12,369 nucleotides of DNA, taken from assembly GCA_016219165.1 (NCBI GenBank), contig JACRCB010000201.1, forward strand, positions 1 through 12,369. Reading direction: 5' to 3'. This document shows, in pieces, positions 7,760-12,369 of this stretch. Within the stretch, counting starts at the first letter, position 1. The number at the start of each line of letters is the position of its first letter. The notes beneath the pieces are model-generated. The model was not told where the DNA came from. It saw only the letters and a list, made by a program, of their open reading frames with translations, and did not search any database. This stretch comes from Deltaproteobacteria bacterium (GTDB lineage: Bacteria; Desulfobacterota; GWC2-55-46; DRQE01). The position numbers and the translations under genes are program-made.

Positions 7760-7813
7760 ATCCGTGAGAGAAACTTTCTCCGGTACCCGTCATGGGTTCA
7801 TCCGGTGCCGCCG

Positions 7814-7838
7814 CCCATCCGCGGGCAACCCATCCGCG
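7814..7838. repeat. Short tandem-like direct repeat
   Basis: CCCATCCGCG occurs at 7814-7823 and again at 7829-7838, 15 bases apart. It sits directly before a small palindrome. It may be debris from repeated elements; no function is apparent. Confidence 0.5.
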
Positions 7839-7845
7839 AGGCCTG

Positions 7846-7864
7846 CCCTGAACTTGTTTCAGGG
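7846..7864 (+). repeat. 19-base palindrome with ACTTG core (copy 1)
   Basis: CCCTGAACTTGTTTCAGGG has 7-bp arms (CCCTGAA/TTCAGGG) around a 5-base loop. It matches the minus-strand reading of 9759-9777 at 14 of 19 positions, with stem changes paired on both sides. Small palindromes of this general type are common between genes in many bacteria. There is no T-run, so it is not an intrinsic terminator. Confidence 0.55.
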
Positions 7865-7972
7865 GTGGGTCCGGGGGGATTAAATTTACCCTTCTTTGTT
7901 CATCCGTGCCCTGTCTTTTTATTGGTGTTTTTTAGAGACATCCATTGGTCCCCACATCCATCATTTTTCCTC

Positions 7973-8002
7973 TTGAAAGACGCCGGATATTATGGTAATA
8001 AT
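7973..8002 (+). promoter_or_regulatory. Candidate sigma-70-type promoter of the rpsB operon
   Basis: TTGAAA (7973-7978) and AATAAT (7997-8002) are separated by 18 bases; each box matches the consensus at five of six positions. Transcription would begin near 8009 and give a leader of about 155 bases before rpsB that contains the first inverted-repeat element. It is the best -35/-10 pair I found between the pilA terminator and rpsB. Confidence 0.4.
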
Positions 8003-8046
8003 GCATGATTATATCACACACGCGCCTTTTTAAGACCTTACGGTGT

Positions 8047-8112
8047 CCAGCACCACTTTTGACACGTTGGCTTTGAATGTTATAGAGAAAGTCCTGTCAA
8101 AAGTGGTGCCGG
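8047..8112 (-). repeat. Interspersed inverted repeat, copy A (reverse orientation)
   Basis: The arms are CCAGCACCACTTTTGACA (8047-8064) and its inverted partner (8095-8112), 18 bp with one mismatch. The 30-base interior, read on the minus strand, contains TATAACATTCAAAGCCAACG and so aligns with the plus-strand interiors of copies B and C. Copy A therefore lies the other way round. Both arms carry the same matched change relative to B and C (TTTTGACA/TGTCAAAA instead of TTTGGACA/TGTCCAAA). It lies in the probable rpsB leader, ending 53 bases before the start codon. Confidence 0.85.
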
Positions 8113-8165
8113 GTTGCGGTCTTCCACGGGCGCGGAGGGAAAAAAACCGGAAGAGGAGGCAGTAA

Positions 8166-9002
8166 ATGGGTTACCTTACAATGAAACAACTGCTTGAGAC
8201 TGGGGTGCACTTCGGCCACCAGACCAAGAGGTGGAACCCGAAGATGAAGCAGTATATCTTCGGGGCGAGAAACGGCATATACATAATCGACCTTCAGCAG
8301 ACGGTTAAGATGTTCAAAACGGCCCACGATTTTGTAAAGGGCGTAACCGTGAAGGGCAAGAAGGTGCTCTTTGTAGGCACCAAAAAGCAGGCGCACAACT
8401 CGATTGAGCAGGCCGCAAAAAAATGCGGGACGGATTTTGTGAATCAGAGGTGGATAGGCGGGCTCCTCACCAACTTCTCAACCGTGAAGAAGGGCATAGA
8501 CAGGTTGAATAACCTCGATAGTATGGTAAAGACCCACGGCGACCCGGCAATCTCGGGGTTGACGAAGAAGGAGTTGCTGATGCTCGAAAAGGAGAGGCTG
8601 AGGCTTGAGAAAAGCCTCGGTGGAATACGCGCCATGGCAGGGCTGCCCGGGGCCATCTTTGTCATCGATTCCAAAAAGGAGACGATAGCGATAAAAGAGG
8701 CCCGGAGGCTCGGCATACCGGTCGTCGCCGTTGTCGACACGAACTGCGACCCCGACGAGATAGACTACGTAATACCCGGCAACGATGACGCGATAAGGGC
8801 GATAGAACTTTTTGCAAACGCCATGGCGGACGCCTGCATGGAAGGCAGAATTGCCTACGAGCAGAATCTTCAGGCCAATGCAAAAGCGGCCGAAAAGAAA
8901 GAGGAGATGCCGTCCATCGGGAAGCCCGCGGAGCCCGAGAGTCTAAAGGGATTGGAAGAGGAAGCGGAAGAGGAAGCGAAAACGGAGCCGGCACAGGGCT
9001 GA
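8166..9002 (+). CDS. rpsB: 30S ribosomal protein S2
   Basis: S2 is a component of the 30S subunit, bound at the head-body junction, and is needed for S1 assembly in many bacteria. The signature GVHFGHQTKRWNPKM lies at residues 13-27. The conserved VNQRWIGGLLTNFSTV (about 92-107) and VDTNCDPDEIDYVIPGNDDAIRAI (about 190-213) are intact. The 278 residues exceed the usual 235-255 because of a charged Glu/Ala/Lys-rich tail from about residue 238, which is probably disordered. GAGGAGG (8153-8159) lies 6 bases before the ATG, the strongest ribosome binding site of this operon. It heads the conserved rpsB-tsf-pyrH-frr order. Copy A of the interspersed repeat lies in its leader and copy B follows 11 bases after the stop. 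Confidence 0.98.
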   Translation: MGYLTMKQLLETGVHFGHQTKRWNPKMKQYIFGARNGIYIIDLQQTVKMFKTAHDFVKGVTVKGKKVLFVGTKKQAHNSIEQAAKKCGTDFVNQRWIGGLLTNFSTVKKGIDRLNNLDSMVKTHGDPAISGLTKKELLMLEKERLRLEKSLGGIRAMAGLPGAIFVIDSKKETIAIKEARRLGIPVVAVVDTNCDPDEIDYVIPGNDDAIRAIELFANAMADACMEGRIAYEQNLQANAKAAEKKEEMPSIGKPAEPESLKGLEEEAEEEAKTEPAQG

Positions 9003-9013
9003 TTAATGGCCGC

Positions 9014-9083
9014 GCCCAGCACCACTTTGGACAGGGTTTCTTCCATAACATTCAAAACCAGCGTGTCCAAAGCGGTGCTGGGC
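9014..9083 (+). repeat. Interspersed inverted repeat, copy B (rpsB/tsf junction)
   Basis: The arms are 20 bp, GCCCAGCACCACTTTGGACA (9014-9033) against 9064-9083, with one mismatch. Inside, GGTTT (9035-9039) can pair with AAACC (9055-9059), leaving a 15-base apical loop that ends in ATAACATTCA. The element starts 11 bases after the rpsB stop and ends 44 bases before tsf. There is no T-run after it, so it is not an intrinsic terminator. Confidence 0.9.
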
Positions 9084-9127
9084 GGGATATCCGGCTCATA
9101 ACGATAGACGGAGGCTTGTTGTAAACG

Positions 9128-9742
9128 ATGGAGATTACAGCGCAGAGCGTTAAAGAGCTCAGGGATAAGACCGGCGCCGGCATGATGGACTGTAAAAAGG
9201 CCCTCGCCGAGTGCATGGGAGATTGCGAAAAGGCGGCGGCATATCTGAGGGAGAAAGGGCTCGCCACGGCCAGGAAAAAGGCCGGAAGGACGACACGCGA
9301 AGGGCTTGTAACCTCATACATACACGGCGGGGGAAAGGTGGGGGTGCTCGTAGAGACGAACTGCGAAACCGATTTTGTCGCAAAGACCACGGATTTCCAG
9401 AATCTTACTAAAGATGTCGCCATGCATATAGCCGCAATGAACCCCCTCTATGTAAGAAGGGAGGATGTCCCGTCCGGGGTCGTAGAAAAAGAGAAGGGTA
9501 TATTCAGGGCGCAGGTGGGAAATAAGCCCCCCTCCGTGATGGAAAAGGTAATCGAGGGCAAGATTGAAAAATTCTTTAAAGAGACCTGCCTCCTTGACCA
9601 GGAGTTCGTGAAGAACCCGGATATGACGGTCGGGGATTTGATAAGGGAGACGGTGTCAAAACTCGGCGAGAACATACAGGTTGGGCGCTTTGCCCGCTTC
9701 AAGGTCGGTGAGGGGGCGGAGAAGGCTGAAGAGAAAGGATAG
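9128..9742 (+). CDS. tsf: Translation elongation factor Ts
   Basis: EF-Ts is the guanine nucleotide exchange factor that recycles EF-Tu-GDP. The N-terminal UBA-like module (VKELRDKTGAGMMDCKKAL, residues 8-26) and the exchange motif TDFVAK (81-86) are clear. At 204 residues it is shorter than the E. coli protein (283) and closer to the Thermus-type short form, in which one core subdomain is lost; the end (IQVGRFARFKVGE) reads as a normal C-terminus. The ATG at 9128 follows a GGAGG at 9110-9114 with a rather long 13-base spacing. The gene is flanked on both sides by copies of the interspersed inverted repeat (B before, C after). Confidence 0.97.
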   Translation: MEITAQSVKELRDKTGAGMMDCKKALAECMGDCEKAAAYLREKGLATARKKAGRTTREGLVTSYIHGGGKVGVLVETNCETDFVAKTTDFQNLTKDVAMHIAAMNPLYVRREDVPSGVVEKEKGIFRAQVGNKPPSVMEKVIEGKIEKFFKETCLLDQEFVKNPDMTVGDLIRETVSKLGENIQVGRFARFKVGEGAEKAEEKG

Positions 9743-9758
9743 CATTGAAGAACTCCGC

Positions 9759-9777
9759 CCCCGTATCAAGTACGGGG
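9759..9777 (-). repeat. 19-base palindrome with ACTTG core (copy 2)
   Basis: The arms CCCCGTA and TACGGGG enclose a TCAAG loop. On the minus strand it reads CCCCGTACTTGATACGGGG, similar to the palindrome at 7846-7864 with paired changes in the stem. It lies 16 bases after tsf and 20 bases before copy C of the larger inverted repeat. No T-run follows. Confidence 0.55.
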
Positions 9778-9797
9778 CAGGCATAAATGGCGGAGAG

Positions 9798-9867
9798 ACC
9801 CATCACCACTTTGGACAGGGCTTCCTCCATAACATTCAAAGCCAATGTGTCCAAAGTGGTGCTGGGC
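9798..9867 (+). repeat. Interspersed inverted repeat, copy C (tsf/pyrH junction)
   Basis: The 20-bp arms (9798-9817 and 9848-9867) pair with two mismatches near the outer end. The inner stem is GGCTT (9819-9823) with AAGCC (9839-9843), where copy B has GGTTT/AAACC: the middle pair changes from C-G to T-A on both sides. The 15-base apical loop is nearly the same as in copy B. The element ends only 19 bases before the pyrH start, so its right arm lies at the edge of the ribosome binding region. Confidence 0.9.
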
Positions 9868-9886
9868 GGGCATTCCGTTCGTAATT

Positions 9887-10615
9887 ATGAGCGATAAGGC
9901 CATCGTACCCAGATACAAAAGGATAATGCTTAAACTCTCAGGCGAGGTCTTGATGGGGGAACTTCCCTATGGGGTAGACCCGCTCACTATCGATTCCATC
10001 GCCTCCGAGATAAAAGACGTGGCGGATATGGGGGTTCAGGCCGCAATCGTTATAGGGGGCGGCAATATCTTCAGGGGCATTGAGGCAAGTTCAAGGGGCA
10101 TGGACAGGGCGACCGCGGATTATATAGGGATGCTGGCCACGGTTTTGAACGCCCTGGCCCTTCAGGACGCGCTCGAGAAAAAGGGGGTGTTTACAAGGGT
10201 GATATCCGCAATAGAGATGAAGGAACTCGCCGAACCCTACATAAGGAGAAGGGCGGTGAGGCACCTTGAAAAAGGCAGGGTCGTCATATTCGCCGCGGGC
10301 ACCGGCAATCCCTATTTCACCACCGACACGGCGGCTTCGCTCAGGGCGATGGAGATACATGCCGAGGTGATACTTAAGGGGACGAAGGTCGACGGCGTAT
10401 ACGACCGCGACCCCGTGAAAGAGCCGGGGGCGAAAAAATACGACGAACTTACATATATCGACCTCCTTAAAAAGGGGCTTAAGGTGATGGACGCTACCGC
10501 CGTGTCGCTTTGCATGGATAACGCCCTCCCAATAATAGTCTTTAAGGTGAGGGAGAGGGGGAATATAGTGAGGATATTGAAAGGCGCGTTGGTGGGTACT
10601 ATAGTAAGGGCATAG
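9887..10615 (+). CDS. pyrH: Uridylate kinase (UMP kinase)
   Basis: PyrH phosphorylates UMP to UDP in pyrimidine nucleotide synthesis and belongs to the amino acid kinase fold. From ATG 9887 the protein is 242 residues, as expected (241 in E. coli). Visible motifs are KLSGE (16-20), the nucleotide loop IGGGNIFRG (56-64), GTGNPYFTTDTAA (138-150) and KVDGVYDRDP (167-176). The open frame extends to an ATG at 9845, but those 14 extra codons lie inside the right arm of the inverted repeat (copy C) and encode no family sequence, so 9887 is preferred. No good Shine-Dalgarno precedes it; the nearest G-rich stretch (9864-9870) belongs to the repeat and lies 16 bases away. frr follows after 34 bases. 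Confidence 0.97.
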   Translation: MSDKAIVPRYKRIMLKLSGEVLMGELPYGVDPLTIDSIASEIKDVADMGVQAAIVIGGGNIFRGIEASSRGMDRATADYIGMLATVLNALALQDALEKKGVFTRVISAIEMKELAEPYIRRRAVRHLEKGRVVIFAAGTGNPYFTTDTAASLRAMEIHAEVILKGTKVDGVYDRDPVKEPGAKKYDELTYIDLLKKGLKVMDATAVSLCMDNALPIIVFKVRERGNIVRILKGALVGTIVRA

Positions 10616-10649
10616 CCGGCCTTTGCGGTTGGAAAAGGGAATACAGTCT

Positions 10650-11210
10650 ATGGGTATAAAAGAGATATACGACGAGGCGACGAGGAAGATGGAGAATGCG
10701 ATAAAGGTCTTCCAGAACGAGCTCAATAGACTCAGGACAGGCCGCGCCTCGCTTACGCTCCTTGAGGGGGTAAAGGTCGATTATTACGGCACGCCGACCC
10801 CGGTAAATCAGGTCGCGTCTTTATCCGTTCCGGAGGCCAGGCTCATAGTCGTTCAGCCGTGGGACGTCTCCCAGATAGCCGCCATAGAGAAGGCGATACT
10901 CTCTTCTGACCTCGGCCTTACCCCCACAAACGACGGCAAGGTGATACGCATACAGGTGCCGCAGTTGACCGAGGAGAGGAGAAAGGAACTTACAAAACTC
11001 GCAAGGAAGTATACCGAGGAGGGGAGGGTCGCCGTAAGGAACTTGAGACGGGACGCCAATGAGGCCCTTAAGAAACTCGAAAAAGACAAGACGATATCGC
11101 AGGATGAACATAAAAAGGCGCAGACCCATATCCAGGATATAACGGATAAAGAGATAAAACGCGTCGACGGAATACTTTCTATGAAAGAAAAAGAGATTAT
11201 GGAGGTCTGA
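10650..11210 (+). CDS. frr: Ribosome recycling factor
   Basis: RRF, with EF-G, splits the post-termination ribosome. From ATG 10650 it has 186 residues, the usual size (185 in E. coli). The signature RTGRASLTLLEGVKVDYYGTP (about 29-49) and the helix AVRNLRRDANEALKKLEKD (128-146) with its conserved arginines are intact. AAAGGGA (10634-10640) lies 9 bases before this ATG. An upstream in-frame TTG at 10623 would add nine residues that do not fit the family. It is the one junction in this operon (pyrH/frr) without the interspersed inverted repeat. Copy D begins immediately after the stop codon. Confidence 0.97.
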   Translation: MGIKEIYDEATRKMENAIKVFQNELNRLRTGRASLTLLEGVKVDYYGTPTPVNQVASLSVPEARLIVVQPWDVSQIAAIEKAILSSDLGLTPTNDGKVIRIQVPQLTEERRKELTKLARKYTEEGRVAVRNLRRDANEALKKLEKDKTISQDEHKKAQTHIQDITDKEIKRVDGILSMKEKEIMEV

Positions 11211-11264
11211 CCCGGCGCCACCTCTATAACATTCAAGACTTTTGTGTCCAGAGTGGTGCCTGGC
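11211..11264 (+). repeat. Interspersed inverted repeat, copy D (shortened, frr/uppS junction)
   Basis: The right arm (11245-11264) and the core ATAACATTCA match copies B and C, but about 15 bp are missing between the left arm start (CCCGGCGCCAC) and the core. Even so, GGCGCCACCTCT (11214-11225) can pair with AGAGTGGTGCC (11250-11260) as eleven pairs with one bulged C and one G-U pair. The right arm has AGAG where B and C have AAAG, which restores pairing to the new left side. It starts at the first base after the frr stop codon. Confidence 0.8.
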
Positions 11265-11318
11265 GTGAAAGATTTTAACGGAAGATTCCCCGGGAAGGGA
11301 AGTTTGAGATAAAAAATT

Positions 11319-12062
11319 ATGGAAAAAATCCATCCGGACAAACTCCCCCAGCATATTGCGATAATAATGGACGGTAACGGCCGGTGGGCGGAGAAAAAAC
11401 GCCTTTCGAGGGTTAACGGCCACCGCAAGGGCATAGAAGCGGCGAAGGATATTGTAAGGTCCGCGAGGGAATTCGGGATAAGGTATCTTACCCTGTATGT
11501 CTTTTCAAAAGAGAACTGGAACCGTCCCGCGGCCGAGGTCGCCATCCTCATGGATTTTCTGAAGAGGCACTTGAGAAGCGAGGCCCCGGACATGGTGAAA
11601 AACAACATCAGGTTCAGGGCGGTCGGCGCCATTTCGGACCTGCCGCATGGTGTCAGGGCCGTGGTGCGGGAGGTCGAGGAGAAAACGAAAGGCAACGACG
11701 GGATGTTTCTTCAACTCGCAATAAGTTACAGCGGAAGGTCCGAACTGGCGGATGCCTGCAAAAAGATGGCAGCCCTCGCGGTCGAGGGCAATCTCTCGCC
11801 GGACGACATAGACGAGGAGACCGTCGAGGGTTTCCTCTATACCGCGGGCATGCCGGACCCCGACCTCCTCATAAGGACGAGCGGGGAGAGGAGGCTCTCG
11901 AACTTCCTTCTCTGGCAGATGGCATACACCGAACTCTATACGACAGATGTCCTCTGGCCGGATTTTACAAGGGAAGACCTCTCGGCGGCGATAAGGGATT
12001 TCCAGGCCAGGGAGCGCAGGTTCGGACTCACAAGAGACCAACTGGCCGGGGTCGCGGGGTAG
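11319..12062 (+). CDS. uppS: Undecaprenyl diphosphate synthase (cis-prenyltransferase)
   Basis: UppS condenses isopentenyl diphosphate units onto farnesyl diphosphate to make the C55 carrier for peptidoglycan and other surface polymers; it is a cytosolic, membrane-associated enzyme. The signature HIAIIMDGNGRWAEKKRL lies at residues 12-29 with catalytic Asp18. NGHRKGIEA (33-41), YVFSKENWNRP and the C-terminal RTSGERRLSNFLLWQ...TELY block are present. Length (247 aa) is typical. ATG 11319 is the only sensible start because a TAA lies 9 bases upstream in frame. A GGGAAGGGAAG stretch (11292-11302) is about 16 bases away, too far for a good ribosome binding site. cdsA follows almost directly, the usual pairing of lipid-carrier and phospholipid synthesis. 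Confidence 0.97.
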   Translation: MEKIHPDKLPQHIAIIMDGNGRWAEKKRLSRVNGHRKGIEAAKDIVRSAREFGIRYLTLYVFSKENWNRPAAEVAILMDFLKRHLRSEAPDMVKNNIRFRAVGAISDLPHGVRAVVREVEEKTKGNDGMFLQLAISYSGRSELADACKKMAALAVEGNLSPDDIDEETVEGFLYTAGMPDPDLLIRTSGERRLSNFLLWQMAYTELYTTDVLWPDFTREDLSAAIRDFQARERRFGLTRDQLAGVAG

Positions 12063-12073
12063 AATCTATAATC

Positions 12074-12369
12074 TTGTGGAGGAAAAATCTGAAGAGGTTT
12101 CTTTCCGGCCTTTTTTTAATCCCTTTATCGGTTATCATAGCCCTCTATACATCCGCATTCTGGTTGACCTTTACGGTCTCCCTCATTATCATCGCCGCCC
12201 TTAAAGAGTTCACCGACATTACGCCGAGACAAGGGGGGAGGGGTTTGGATATCGCATCCGTGGCGGCGGGAGCAGGGCTTCCGTTTTTCTTCTACGCCGG
12301 CCGGCCCGAGTGGGTAATGCCTTATCTTGTGTGCGCGGTCTTCCTGTTTTTCGCAAGCAGGGTGTTTTC
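12074..12369 (+). CDS. cdsA: Phosphatidate cytidylyltransferase, 5' part (cut by window end)
   Basis: CdsA makes CDP-diacylglycerol from phosphatidate and CTP in the inner membrane. About 98 codons are visible. They begin WRKNLKRFLSGLFLIPLSVII and continue with hydrophobic segments split by a short loop (LKEFTDI), as in the CdsA N-terminus; the signature region lies beyond the window. There is no ATG near the start. TTG 12074 is the nearest conventional start but has no ribosome binding site. CTG 12089, in frame, has GGAGG (12078-12082) 6 bases upstream and would give a product beginning (M)KRFLSGLFLIP, the typical family start. The identification rests on this short stretch plus the conserved position right after uppS. 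Confidence 0.82.
   Translation, partial: MWRKNLKRFLSGLFLIPLSVIIALYTSAFWLTFTVSLIIIAALKEFTDITPRQGGRGLDIASVAAGAGLPFFFYAGRPEWVMPYLVCAVFLFFASRVF

Larger units (their letters stand above)
7760..8046. other. Gene-free spacer between pilA and the rpsB operon
   Basis: I see no credible gene here. An open frame at 7805-8008 has low-complexity, proline-rich content, overlaps repeats and lacks a ribosome binding site. The spacer holds a palindrome GAGAAACTTTCTC (7768-7780), a 10-base direct repeat CCCATCCGCG (7814-7823 and 7829-7838), a 19-base hairpin (7846-7864) and a candidate promoter (7973-8002), with the first interspersed inverted repeat just beyond. It separates two unrelated operons. Confidence 0.55.

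Noticed and set aside
7805..8008. Open frame of 67 codons in the pilA-rpsB spacer
   Set aside because: It is proline-rich at the start, overlaps the CCCATCCGCG repeats and the 19-base palindrome, runs into the candidate promoter and has no ribosome binding site.
9014..9083. Inverted repeats read as intrinsic terminators
   Set aside because: No T-run follows any of the four copies, and all lie inside an operon whose genes are normally co-transcribed.
9845..9886. ATG 9845 as the pyrH start
   Set aside because: The extra 14 codons come from the right arm of inverted repeat copy C; PyrH proteins normally start close to the 9887 position.
8047..11264. Repeats read as a CRISPR array
   Set aside because: Copies are 700-1400 bp apart, separated by whole housekeeping genes, in mixed orientation, with no spacers and no cas genes.

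Overview
The window looks like chromosomal DNA from a Gram-negative, Geobacter-like deltaproteobacterium or a related lineage (Nitrospirota is another possibility). The grounds are the pilC-pilS-pilR-pilA order, a short PilA with a Geobacter-like N-terminus, a sigma-54 pilin promoter, and the heavy use of AGG (Arg) and ATA (Ile) in moderately GC-rich DNA. This placement is inference; no marker gene settles the phylum. All genes read on the + strand.

Left half (1-7760), type IV pili. pilC (inner-membrane platform), pilS (sensor kinase) and pilR (sigma-54-dependent response regulator) are closely packed. They are followed by a large membrane protein with C-terminal TPR repeats that I cannot name, then the major pilin gene pilA and a strong intrinsic terminator. 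The AT-rich stretch before pilA carries what looks like a complete enhancer-type promoter: two 15-bp TGACA/TGTC palindromes 20 bp apart (probable PilR sites), a perfect match to the IHF consensus, and a -24/-12 sigma-54 promoter. The window therefore shows both the regulators (PilS/PilR) and their likely target.

Middle (7760-8165). A gene-free stretch of about 400 bp with short repeats and palindromes, a candidate sigma-70 promoter, and the first copy of an interspersed inverted repeat.

Right half (8166-12369), a translation and envelope housekeeping operon: rpsB-tsf-pyrH-frr-uppS-cdsA, with cdsA cut by the window edge. This order is widely conserved in bacteria.

The most unusual feature is a family of four inverted-repeat elements of about 70 bp that occupy four of the gene junctions of this second operon: before rpsB, rpsB/tsf, tsf/pyrH and frr/uppS. 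Intact copies have 18-20 bp arms and a 30-bp interior with a conserved ATAACATTCA core. Substitutions in the arms and in an inner stem occur in matched pairs, and the shortest copy has lost about 15 bp yet can still fold. One copy is in the opposite orientation. I saw no copy in the pil half. A second, smaller palindrome family (19 nt, ACTTG loop) has two members with paired stem changes.
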